NCBI RefSeq assembly: GCF_010093815.1 | Contig: NW_022985560.1 | Span: forward strand, 1,113,501-1,177,500 | Source: Pseudovirgaria hyperparasitica | Lineage: Eukaryota > Ascomycota > Dothideomycetes > Acrospermales > Acrospermaceae | Reading direction: 5' to 3' | Length of the DNA: 64,000 nt | Shown here: piece after piece, positions 33,601 through 43,968 of the stretch | How the letters are laid out: each line of letters begins with the position of its first letter | Position numbering within the stretch: position 1 is the stretch's first letter | Program-made: the position numbers and the translations under genes | The notes under the pieces: generated by a model | The model's input: only the letters and a program-made list of their open reading frames with translations | Told to the model about the DNA's origin: nothing | Databases searched by the model: none

Positions 33601-36600
33601 TCAACGTGATATCTCAAAGCGTTGAGGCAGACTCACAAGCTAGACCAAAACGCTCAAGACTGTCAACCAAGACCCCTACTGAGGAGTCAAGACGTTGATA
33701 GCAGCTACTTAGTAGCCCTATCTGCAGCACCAGCACCAACGCCAGCGCCAGCACCAGCGGTAGAAGGCTGAAGTGTCCAGCTAAGAAGCCCTAGAAGGAT
33801 GGGAGCCTCCTTTTCAGAGCCCATCACTACCCCTTGCAGACAAGATGATGTCTGTCTGTTCCATCTCTCACGCCATGCTGTCTACTGCGATGACCGTTGG
33901 CTGTTACGGCCGCAACCTGTCCCTCCGCTTCGTCCCCTCTTCTAAACTAACTATTAACTATCTATCTATCCTACGTAGCCTGTGTTACTACTGCCTGCCT
34001 ACCTACCTGCCAGCTCTCTGTTCAACGAGCGTTGAGGGGGGCCTAACGGTGACATATTTCGGCGCGGCGGCGCGCCGACTAGCCATGTAGCTAGCCATTC
34101 CCCATCACAACCAACACTTCTCTCATCATAATTAGTAGGACAAAACAACACAGCATTCACACCGCAACCATGGAAGGGACGTTTTGTCATGATGCTGAGC
34201 GGATTGCGTCTCTGTTTCGCGCGATGGCTGGCGATACGAACGGCGATTGCATGGCATGGTCTGGTCTATCTGAAACAGCTCTCTACCTAGGTACTCTGTC
34301 GTTTCCCCGCCCTCCCTTACTTGTCTCTCTACCAGTGGTTGAAGACCCATCGCCATGTCACGCAGCACAAGTCTAGCAACCAGAATGAGGCTTTTCATCA
34401 TCATCATCAGACATACCGAAGACCGGTACATCGACAGCGTCTGCCGGCGCTAGAAAAACCGGTGACCGTACAAGACCGCGTCCTGGATGCTTCTAACCGT
34501 TTGATATAGCTCTCTCTAATTACCAGGACTCAGGCTTAGAACAGGCAAACATGCATATGCACTGTCACCGCCCACTCCGTCCACCCTATCCACTATGTCC
34601 AATGCTAGTTATCTATTGTCTGTAAACGGATAATTCGATGGTGTCGGCCCTAGATTCAAAGCCCTCTCCGCTCTAATTAGCTGTCCAGACTCCAGTCCCC
34701 CTACATACCCACTTCTCGCCTCGATTCGACAAGACTGACAGCGACTGACATACGGAACACTGACCTGCTGATTCTACCCGACTGGCTCGGCCGGAGTAGA
34801 AACAATGATACACCCATTGTCATCGTCATCACTATCATCATAGTCAATACATGCCCCTCCTCTCAATAGACCGCGACATAGTGTTCCCATACCCAACTAA
34901 AGTCACCTCACCTCACCTCACCACAGCACAGCACAGCCGCGATGACAATAACACAACAACGCGTCCGGTCCGCTACATACAGTACGCCTCTCACTCGCTC
35001 GCTCGTCCCTTGGTCGTTCGCGCGGACCGGGGCATGAAAGCTAGCTAGCTACATAGCTAGCTAGCCAACTTCTCGTGCATGTGTGTAGTGTGTGCCGCGA
35101 CCGCGACCTAATCAATCAATCAATCATCATTGCTGATCTGCTATCCATCCTGCGAACTACTAACCACAACTTGCTAATTAACACATTGCTGGTAGCTTGC
35201 TATGCTATGCTCTGCTCTGCTCTGCTATACTTTGGTACGGCACCTACACCGTTCGTTTCAGGACCGGGTAGAGGCTGTCAGATATCTATGGTGGGCGGCT
35301 GCTGAGATGTATGACGTCATGCGCGCAAGGCGGGGCGGGGGCAGGGATTGGGTCCACTTGTGTTTGTCGGGTACGCCGCTTGGCTGGCTGGATGGTGGGC
35401 TGGTTTGTCTGGCTGGGTGAGTTTTCTGGGTGCGATGTTGTGCGGCGTGGGCTGGTTTGGTGTTGTGGTGCGGGTGGTGCGGGTTGATTGTATGGGCTTT
35501 GGTGTCGTTGAAGACGTGGTTTGCGATACGGCGTGGGTGGGTTGAGGGTTTGGATGGAGTGGTGGTGGTGCTGCTGCTGCTCGTACTGGGGTTTATGTAT
35601 ATGGTGTATGTAAATGGCGTATCTATAGGTAAATTCCTGCATGTGTATGTTGTATACAATGCTGTGTGTGTGTCCAGACGTGCGTAGATGAACCTCAACA
35701 GCGATAACATAGACGCATTGAAATGTCCATTGGAGACATGTATGTATTCACACATATAAACTCCTCACACGACCCATCAGTGCTCAGCATATCATCTAGC
35801 TATACAACCCATCGCATCCCCTCCAACGTAATCAATTTATGCCTAACCATGCAAGACTTTATAACAAGTACGCAAACATATATACATTCCAAGCCCACTC
35901 TTCCAAACGTCGAAGTAGAGTATACAGTTATGCTGCTGTGTATATAAACATGAATATACGGATGAATGGATCGATGGAGTTGTTGGAATGGATGCAGTGC
36001 ATGGAATCATGGGGTTAATGGCGCAGACACAGACTAGAAATCATACAAAAACCTCACGTCTCCCTTATTTCTCATATACACAAACAAGCCCTGAGCTCAC
36101 CAGCTTTTCACATTAGCAGAAATGGCATCCTTTCTAGATCTACCACTCACTTCTTAGGGGCAAGGGACAAAGGACAAAGAACAAACAAAGCACGTAGGTC
36201 CGTTCTGAGAAATGTACTGCCGGGATTGTAGGCCGATGTGTGCGTGTATGGATACGATGTCTTTGGTTTCGTATACATCCTGCGCTTGATATTGACGATT
36301 GATGGTGCTGAGAAGGTTTCTGTTTTAGTGAGGCGTGGATTGTATCTTGGACGGTGTCTTGGACAGTGTTTCCATGATATGAAGGCGGACAAAGCCATCA
36401 CTAGACCACGTAGCACATACTACCCAAAGACATTGAAAGAGCATCAACACACCATAACTACAACCGCGAGGCAAAGGCAATAACTACATACTCATCTGTC
36501 CTTGCAAACTTTCCCAGCGTGTAGTAGGTTAGTATCATAGAAGCACATATGAGCAGAAAGTGGTTCTTGCCCATAGACCATTCCGTTCGTCTTGCGTGGG

Positions 36601-37630
36601 TTGCGTTTGGGTCTGGTTGATTTAGATACCGAGTCTTGTGCTATACAGGGTGTACATGAACGGGTGAGGCAAGAGTGCGCTGCTGGTTTGTGTGTATCCG
36701 CTCACATGTCACACGTATATACTCATCAAGCTCTAGCCCAGCCTTACTTTCAGATCACACACGCATCAGCAAGAAGTCAGAGACTTAATATCGACATCAC
36801 ACTTGAATCTCGCATCAAGTCCACACGATCGTGCCTCCACCGATTCACTTTCACAGTTCATTCTCCTCGTGACAAACATACACTTACCATGCATGAAATC
36901 TAATCGACGAGTCTAGTTTACACAGATGGCTTAGGATATATGCGGCACTCAAGGCGGTGTATAGACGTGTTAGTGAGGATGAGAGCAATGTCAATGTTGG
37001 ACATGAGAAGGGATATAAGGCACGGCGTGCGAGCGGGAGGTATGGTCTTGTGTAGATATTGTATAGAATAGAAGCTTCTCCTCGACGACATGTATGTATG
37101 ATGGAGTGGTGTTTGAGCAGTGATGGCACTTTGGAATCATTTCGCAACAGAGCCGACGGGGGGCGTGTATACGATGGTGTACACTTCAAGTATGGCGAGT
37201 TGGAAGATATGTATGATATATCTTGGGGCTGCGTCCGAACTGGCTGGTGAGTACAGACTGGCCGGGTAGTAAAATTACATCAACACTTTGTTTGCACGAG
37301 AAATGGCAGTGGTAAGTAAGTTTTATAGCTGTAATTGCACTATGGAAGATCTGAGTGCAGGTTTACATATCTGCGCATTGCCTTCTCCAAGAGTTCCTCT
37401 GCATACATCCGAGTCTCTATCCTTGGTGAAGTGGAATGGTAAGACTACGCTTTTATATAAAAGTATAATGAAGAAAGTAGTGCCTCGCGGCGTTGTGACT
37501 TCTAAAACAGAAAGTGTGATGCCAGGAACTGGATCATCGGCATCATGAAAAGCAGCGAAGCTAGATAGGTCGCATCTACATGATCGACAAGGTCTGCCGT
37601 TCAAGACATCGTTGTGTCGGCCCATGACCA
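30661..37630. other. Gene-desert block 2
   Basis: No gene is firmly supported. Simple repeats and patches: GTAC-rich sequence at 30775-30812, CTGTCTGTCTAC units at 30950-31005, CT repeat at 31641-31660, GGCCTCGGCCTCGGCCTCG at 32008-32026, AGCACCAGC units at 33724-33760, a TAGC inverted repeat at 35040-35065, and TGGCTGG-type sequence around 35380-35420. A weak signal-peptide-like frame at 33244-33609 is described under findings. Confidence 0.45.
35040..35065. repeat. Perfect 12-bp inverted repeat with 2-bp loop
   Basis: GCTAGCTAGCTA, then CA, then TAGCTAGCTAGC. The arms are exact complements and could form a cruciform or hairpin. It is built from the tetramer TAGC, so it may simply be a microsatellite with one interruption. 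Confidence 0.75.
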
Positions 37631-39178
37631 CTAGCGGAAGTTCTGACCACAGTCAACTATCTGTTTGAACTGCATGCGCTGTTTGCCCATGAGGGACTGG
37701 CTCGAGACCCTCGCGGCGTTCTCGAGCAAGGTCGTCTTCAGACTGACCTGCACCTCAGGCTTAAGTATCTCCAACTCGCCGAGAATAGCACGGACTTGCG
37801 ACAGTAAGTACTGCGCCTCGGCACTGTCCTCGGAATCTGTGTATTTCACTTCGACATCCTGGAGACCAGGCATCTTGGCCATCATGTCCTTGGCCACGCG
37901 GACGCGCTGCAGGAGGTTGAACTGCCAGATGGGCTCGCACAGTGACTCTCCACACGACTTGATGAACATGGTGTCCCAGGTGATGATGAGGCGGACTTTG
38001 CGAAGCTGCTCGACTGGGGAGAAGGGGGCGTCGCTGAGGGCTTGGATGACGTCGTCTTCGACGAAAGACTGGTGTGCGAAGGAACGCGTGACGTTGAACG
38101 TCAAAGTGCACAGACCGTAGTAATATCTCAATGCTTCGGCATAGATTTCGTGGTTGAGTTGCAGGATTGAAAGTGGTGGTGGCGTGTGGGAAAGCTGGAC
38201 AATAAGGGGGATGAACTGCCATTTGCGGTGGGCCACGGGTCGGATCGAAAGGTCTTGAGGTGGAGCTGTGGCAACATCTTCGTTTTCTTCGGAAGCTTCA
38301 TTTTCTTCAGAAGCTTCGTTGTCGTTGTCGACCTCTTCGTCCTGCTCGGGCTGGACGTCCTCATTGATAGCTTCGATCTCGTTGGCAGTCTGGTTGTTGT
38401 TCGCTATTATATCGGACCATGTCATGTGAGGTTGTATATGACTTGGTACAGCAGCAGATGTAGTGCTGCTTTCTCCTGCGTCTTGATCCGATTCTGCCGC
38501 AGGATCTTCCTCCGGCATGTTGACATGCCACCCGCTGGGAATTCCGCCCGGTGGGTGATGACTCCACGGTGCGGCAAAATCGTGGACACTACCGACTCCA
38601 GCATTGGCGTGGGGCTCGAAACCACCATAGAACGCATGCCCATACCCTATCGTGGGCGGGACTTGGTCATCGTCGCCATTATTGCCGGGCATGTCATCAT
38701 ACCCAACGGTGGTGAGCACTTGGTCGTCGTCGTCATTGTAGCCGGGCATGTTATCATATTCACCGTTGGCGAGCATATGCAGATCGTCGTCATTGTAATC
38801 GGTCATCTCCTCGTCCCCCCCATCAGAGCTTTCATCTTCCGAGTTAACGTCATGGTCAGCCTGCACAGTACTGATCTGATCTCCACCTTGACCGTCCTGG
38901 TCCTCTATGGGTTGGTCTTCAGCGAGGGTCTCGGGCTGTGGACGACCGTTCGCATATTCACATGCAACCCAACCATTGGCAATCTGCTTTTCGCGATCCA
39001 CCTTCTCGAACCATTCTCTCAGCTTTCGAGCAGGGCCGAACTCTGTTTGAGAGGCGAAGCCATAGATTTTATGGCGGAGCTCAATTGGCAGTGTGAGTAG
39101 GAGCGACTCTGGCGCGTTAACCTCGTCAGCAGTACTCAGGTTGACGTCTGACATGACTGCGTTCTCGGTGAGAGACAT
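37631..39178 (-). CDS. Acidic protein with F-box-like N-terminus, unknown function
   Basis: Single exon of 515 codons starting at ATG 39178. Residues about 26-45 read LLLTLPIELRHKIYGFAS, the LPxELRxxIY motif that opens F-box-like domains common in pleosporalean proteins, often SCF adaptor candidates. Residues about 90-330 are strongly acidic and disordered. They contain three copies of a 19-residue unit around YDDMPGYNDDDDQVL, encoded by a 57-bp tandem repeat near 38,655-38,810, and an EASEENEASEENED run. The C-terminal about 190 residues (from SIRPVAHRKWQFIPLIVQLS) look folded and resemble the rest of this protein class. It is divergent from CRD1. Confidence 0.75.
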   Translation of the reverse strand: MSLTENAVMSDVNLSTADEVNAPESLLLTLPIELRHKIYGFASQTEFGPARKLREWFEKVDREKQIANGWVACEYANGRPQPETLAEDQPIEDQDGQGGDQISTVQADHDVNSEDESSDGGDEEMTDYNDDDLHMLANGEYDNMPGYNDDDDQVLTTVGYDDMPGNNGDDDQVPPTIGYGHAFYGGFEPHANAGVGSVHDFAAPWSHHPPGGIPSGWHVNMPEEDPAAESDQDAGESSTTSAAVPSHIQPHMTWSDIIANNNQTANEIEAINEDVQPEQDEEVDNDNEASEENEASEENEDVATAPPQDLSIRPVAHRKWQFIPLIVQLSHTPPPLSILQLNHEIYAEALRYYYGLCTLTFNVTRSFAHQSFVEDDVIQALSDAPFSPVEQLRKVRLIITWDTMFIKSCGESLCEPIWQFNLLQRVRVAKDMMAKMPGLQDVEVKYTDSEDSAEAQYLLSQVRAILGELEILKPEVQVSLKTTLLENAARVSSQSLMGKQRMQFKQIVDCGQNFR

Positions 39179-39767
39179 GATTGACAAGAAATTCGTAGAT
39201 GAACTGATTCAGGAGATAAAGAGAGCTGTCTTGTAAGAGAGAGACAGCCAGGGTTGTAGTTGGAGTTGGTTGAGAGGGAGAGAGAGAAAGGTGAGGGGCG
39301 AAGTATTTATCAGAAATCGGCTGACCATAAGAAATAAAATAGGTGGCGGGGAACTAGCCTGCGAGACCTGAAGCAGACATTGTGTTGTGGAACTGAAAAT
39401 ATGTGTTGAAGTGAATTGAAGGTTCCATGGTTTACAGCAGTCGGCCGGGGGTTGCCTAGATTACGCAGGCATCAAGGGGCATTTCACTTCACTGGAATGA
39501 CTCCACCGCTACTTGACGATGGAACATAGTAAAACAGTTTATCGAGAGCCTGAATAGTGGCAGGAAAGGCTATACATGATGTTGTAGTCGTATCCAGGTA
39601 GGAGGTTGAGTTCGCGTACCAATGTTGAAACGTCCTGCGCTAAGGCCATAAGGCGACAATGACGAAGGATATAATGCCTGAGGCAGAAAGAGCACCGACC
39701 CCAAGTATTCCTAAACACCAAAACCGTGTCGCGTGCATCTCCATGATCCAAGCAGCATCAACAGCAC
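39179..39767. promoter_or_regulatory. Divergent intergenic region (F-box-like gene / CRD1)
   Basis: About 590 bp. GAGAGA-rich sequence lies near 39,225-39,290 just upstream of the minus-strand start. No other gene is seen. Confidence 0.45.
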
Positions 39768-41205
39768 ATGCCATGTAATTGCTCAATGTCGCTCTTCTTA
39801 CATTCTGCTCGTCCTCTTCGCGCTTCTTTCTTGGCGCGTCCTCCTGTGAACACCTCTCCAAAGACATGGCTTTCCAAGTTTGTGTCACCTTTCGGGACAT
39901 CTTCAATTCTTGCATATGAACGCCTCCATTCTTCTCTACAAACGCAGAGACTGCTCAATCAAAATAAGATAGAACGATGGAGGCCGCAGTGTGTAGCCCT
40001 GGGCTCTCTGTGTATCAGGCATGCTGTGCATCCTAAACAACTCTTCCATGTTGTACTAACCTACTCGGCAGACGAGCATATGCGGCGAACCACGACAATA
40101 ATTCAGATACTCAAAAGGTAAATTGTGGCATATTCTGTCATCAGCACCTGAAACCCCTTTCTCTACATGTCTACAATCTTCACTGTTCTCTTCCATAAAG
40201 TCACGTGCTGGACACAACGCATCAAACCCAATATCAAAACCTCTCGTCTGCTTTTCCTTTCAATGACACAACTACTCGAACACAAATTCCCATAAAGCTA
40301 ATGCATTCTAGCCCCATCCACCACCATCACCACCATCCAAAACCCCTATCACAAAAAAACTTGCCGCCCTCACCTCCCACGAACAGATATACAACGTCCC
40401 CAACATCCTCACCTTCACCCGTCTCCTTGCCGCGCCCGCTTGCGGCTACCTAATCCTCACCTCTCAACCCCTGCCCGCTCTCTGTCTCTTCCTCTACGCC
40501 GGCATCACCGACCTCCTCGACGGCTACATCGCACGCAAGTACTCCCTCTCCACAGTCGTCGGCTCCGTCATCGACCCCATGGCCGACAAACTGCTCATGA
40601 CCATCGTCGTCACAACCCTGGCCATGAACGGCGGCATGCCAGCCGCGCTGGCAGTATGCATACTGGGCCGAGACGTGAGTCTGGCCGTAGCCGCGCTCTA
40701 TTATCGCGGCGCGAGTCTGCCCGCCCCCAAGACGATCGCGAGGTATTGGGATTTCAGTCTGCCGTCGGCGCAGGTCCATCCTACGACGCTGTCAAAGTAT
40801 AACACTTTTCTTCAGCTGCTGCTGATTGGCTGGCATATGGTCCTCCCGCTTATGCCTGCGCCGCCGGCGCTTCTTGCGCCGCTGCTGGGCTCGCTTGCGG
40901 GTGTGTTGCAGGGTGTGGGGATGGCTGGAGGGGGAGCGGGGAGCTGGGATGCGTTTACGAGGGTGTTTCAGGTTGGGGTTGCGGGGACGACGCTGTGGAG
41001 TGGGATGAGTTATGCGTTTTTGAAGGATGCGGTGACGATCTTGGGGACGGATGAGAGGTTGAAGGAGAGGCAGGGGAGGAGGGGCAGGGCGATTATTGGG
41101 GTCACCTACGCAGGCTTTATTGCTGTTGCCGGGTGGTTGGTCTTGAACGCGGAGGGGAATGGTGAAAGGGAGGAGGATCATAAGGAGGGAGCGGGAGAGA
41201 TATAA
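39768..41205 (+). CDS. CRD1: Cardiolipin synthase (mitochondrial)
   Basis: Joins CDP-diacylglycerol and phosphatidylglycerol to make cardiolipin in the mitochondrial inner membrane. The core shows the full CDP-alcohol phosphatidyltransferase signature D-x2-DG-x2-AR-x8-G-x3-D-x3-D in DLLDGYIARKYSLSTVVGSV followed by IDPMAD. Several membrane segments follow. The 5' end was built from splice signals: exons 39768-40009, 40072-40117 and 40312-41205. Intron 1 ends with TACTAAC plus CAG; intron 2 has GCTAAT before TTCTAG. This gives about 393 residues with an Arg/Ser-rich, acid-poor presequence (MSLFLHSARPLRASFLARP) and RAYAA, a plausible cleavage zone. Translation may start at 39768 or at the ATG at 39786. 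The core is sure; the first two exons are a good model. Confidence 0.9.
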
Positions 41206-41301
41206 GAAATAAAGTATGCGTGCAGGGAGAGAACCACGTCTTGTTGGCTCCATTATCTAAGTATAGTACAGGTATATTCAAGTCTCCTGTCGTACTGGAA
41301 G

Positions 41302-43629
41302 TTATATAGCTTCGTCGTCTGTATCGGGCCCAATCACCAATTCTCCGTAGTCTTCATCGTCACTGTCGCTGCTCTCAGCAGTGGTGGATACCACGGGCAC
41401 AGCCGTGACACTAGAGACAGGGGCAACTACCGTGACCGGCTGGGACGGTAGAGTCTCGTTCTCGGTAACTGGTGCTTCATCAACAGGAACGGGAGGAGCC
41501 TCGACACGCGTTCGCTTGACCACAAACGACTGCTCAAGAGGTGTTGCCGCTGGCCGTTTTGCCGTTGTGGAATCGGTGACGTCCACCAGGCCGGGAGAAG
41601 GATCTGAAGTCTTCGTCTCAGAAGTGGCATATGAATCCTCACTAACCATTGCTTGATCTGTCTTCTCATTGTTGTCGTCTCGTGCTTCCGAGCCTGTTTT
41701 CTCTCCATCCTCCACTTGTTCAGTTTCTTCCGGTTCTTCCTCGACCTCCATCTCATCACCATCATCGTCATACACTTCCTCGTCTTCAAGCAGATCCGTC
41801 CCGACGTAATGCCGTATGGCTGGCATTCGCGGTCTAAGCAGACCTTCAAGCGCGGGATCATCTGGACGCAGTCTAGCTGCTAGAGGCAGAAGACTAGCCG
41901 TCACTTTCTTTTGCAAGGCTCGCGGGTTCAGTATAGAGGCTAGCAGAATATCCTTGTTGTCAAGGAGAACAGCGATGCGCTCGATCTCGGACCGTACTTT
42001 GACTGGCATCAGACTTGTATGGATCGTGGAGAGATAGGCGGACAGAAGATTCGATGCAGCGGATTCAAGTCCAGGGAAGCTAGTCTGGGCAGTGCTGCTG
42101 TGATTTGCTGCGCCGTTATTCTGCTTTGTGGTACTGTTTGTATGGCCTTTCTCGAGACCAGCTGTCGCGCTCGGCTTCTCTGCTTGCGGGAGAAGGTCGA
42201 GACAGGCCGGTCTCACAATGGAGGAGAGCGATGTCACCGTTTGTTTGGTGAGTGAACGACCAGCGATGTCCAACAAGGCTGTAGTAGCCAAGTATGCAGC
42301 GCCCCGGATCAATGGCACGTCTTTCTCGGCATCGAAAATTCCAATGACCTCTTCGAGCGATACATGCGCAAATGGAAGACAGGCGCTTTTAAATCGAGCA
42401 ACCAATGAAAGGAGAACCTCCATCGCAGCTATATGAATGCCCGGCAGAAGAGTAAATAGTGCGTTGCGCTCATCTTTACCGATCTGGGGATTGTACTGAA
42501 TACCATCTCCCCAGTTTGCTGATCGACCGTATGGTACTGCAAGTGACAATATCCGACTAAGCAAGTCCGCCAATAGTCCGATTCGAAAGTCAACAGGAGC
42601 AGTCGTGTTTGTCGTGACAAAATGCCTCAACAAGCCCAGAAGTCCAACAAGCCGCTCACCGCCTGCATAGATGCCATGCCACGGGGGAGACTTGAGAAGG
42701 CCTCCTCCAGTCTCACGGATATCTTCGCTGAACGAAGCTACTGTGACTGAGTTTTGTCTTCCTGTTGTTGACTGCCATGCCTCAATGATAGATCGGAAGA
42801 CACGGTCTGCTACAGAATGCGCAGCCTTGATTGTGCTATCGTATGACTGGAACCACTCCTCCGGGCCCTTGTCCTTTGGTGCTGAGAAGTGCAACAGGAC
42901 AAAAAGTCTTTGGGCAGCATCTACAGTCTCAGCATCGAGTGTTGGTACTAAGGCCTTCTTGGTAGGGCTAGTTGGAGCTATACACTGAGATAAAAGAAGG
43001 TTGATCTGGGTCAGAAACGGGCGGAAGATGGTAGGATGTCGCGGAAGAAGAGTGTTGAAAGCCTCGAGGACTGTAGCCAACAAAGCTCTCTGAGAGGATG
43101 TATGTTGTTCTACCAATGACAGAGTCTTCGGAAAGACCAGGCTCATGCAGCTCGTGACAAAGGGTGTCAAAGACGGAGTGGTGACTTCTCGGACTAAAGT
43201 AGGATACTCCTTTGACAGATAGAAGATTCTCGTGAGCGTGATGATGGCGAGCTTCTTGGTAGTTGGCGGATCTGGCTTTGATAACGTCCCAAGCAAGTTC
43301 TGCACCCAAGGCTTGCATTTCTGCAGCACTTCCCATCCTCCCAGGGAGATAACGCACTTCACCAAAACAATAGCGGCCCATCTTCCCTGAATGGAACGGT
43401 CTTGGAGTAGGGTTGAGAGTTGAGTCCTCAGCCTGTTCAGCGCGACATCGGCCTCTGAGGCTTTCTTAGAGTTGGACTTGGTTTCAGACGATAGTAACTG
43501 TCGACACGATGCAAGTGACCCCGTCAGATATGGAATGCATTGCGGTAGCTGTTCCACTGGTGTGGAGTGAATTCGGAACGTGACTGCTTTGAGGATCGCC
43601 AATTGCGAAGGACCTTCAGGAGTGGCCAT
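41302..43629 (-). CDS. RIX1: Pre-rRNA processing protein Rix1
   Basis: Scaffold of the Rix1-Ipi1-Ipi3 complex, which works in ITS2 processing and nuclear maturation of pre-60S particles with the Rea1 ATPase; the animal counterpart is PELP1. A single exon of 775 codons starts at ATG 43629 (MATPEGPSQLAILKAVTFRI). The N-terminal helical-repeat RIX1 domain (about 1-210) has LLQDRSIQGRWAAIVLVKC and KPDPPTTKKLAIITLTRIFY, which I recognise as the family signature. The remainder is alpha-helical repeat to about residue 590. The last about 160 residues are a disordered acidic Glu/Asp/Ser/Thr tail (EEVYDDDGDEMEVEEEPEE), also typical. It is convergent with CRD1, with stops only about 97 bp apart, and divergent from YPP1. 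The frame is open upstream of the ATG without another ATG. Confidence 0.92.
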   Translation of the reverse strand: MATPEGPSQLAILKAVTFRIHSTPVEQLPQCIPYLTGSLASCRQLLSSETKSNSKKASEADVALNRLRTQLSTLLQDRSIQGRWAAIVLVKCVISLGGWEVLQKCKPWVQNLLGTLSKPDPPTTKKLAIITLTRIFYLSKEYPTLVREVTTPSLTPFVTSCMSLVFPKTLSLVEQHTSSQRALLATVLEAFNTLLPRHPTIFRPFLTQINLLLSQCIAPTSPTKKALVPTLDAETVDAAQRLFVLLHFSAPKDKGPEEWFQSYDSTIKAAHSVADRVFRSIIEAWQSTTGRQNSVTVASFSEDIRETGGGLLKSPPWHGIYAGGERLVGLLGLLRHFVTTNTTAPVDFRIGLLADLLSRILSLAVPYGRSANWGDGIQYNPQIGKDERNALFTLLPGIHIAAMEVLLSLVARFKSACLPFAHVSLEEVIGIFDAEKDVPLIRGAAYLATTALLDIAGRSLTKQTVTSLSSIVRPACLDLLPQAEKPSATAGLEKGHTNSTTKQNNGAANHSSTAQTSFPGLESAASNLLSAYLSTIHTSLMPVKVRSEIERIAVLLDNKDILLASILNPRALQKKVTASLLPLAARLRPDDPALEGLLRPRMPAIRHYVGTDLLEDEEVYDDDGDEMEVEEEPEETEQVEDGEKTGSEARDDNNEKTDQAMVSEDSYATSETKTSDPSPGLVDVTDSTTAKRPAATPLEQSFVVKRTRVEAPPVPVDEAPVTENETLPSQPVTVVAPVSSVTAVPVVSTTAESSDSDDEDYGELVIGPDTDDEAI

Positions 43630-43968
43630 GAGTCTAGATATAACCTCCACGCTGCTTTCAACCCGCTGAAACTCTTCACTGGTGTTGGATGGTTGATATT
43701 ATGCTGCATGTGAAGTCCTTAAGGCCGAGATGATATTTTTTTTCTTTGAGGGACTCAGCGCTAGGGTGCTAGGGTCGCTGTTCGGCCCGTTCATTCAATG
43801 GGATCGCCAGGTTACGTCTCGTTGTCAAGGATTCATTATCCTTGACGTTACCTGTGTGTCTACAGCTTCTGTATACTATACTCCTGAACATGTCAGATTA
43901 AGTCTCCAAAGCTGCTTGCAGCTGAACTTGAGCCGAACTTTTTCACAACGCCGGCCTTCTGTGTCACC
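43630..43968. promoter_or_regulatory. Shared promoter region of RIX1 and YPP1
   Basis: A 339-bp divergent spacer. The palindrome-like AAGGATTCATTATCCTTGAC at about 43,827-43,846 is the only notable sequence. Confidence 0.45.
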
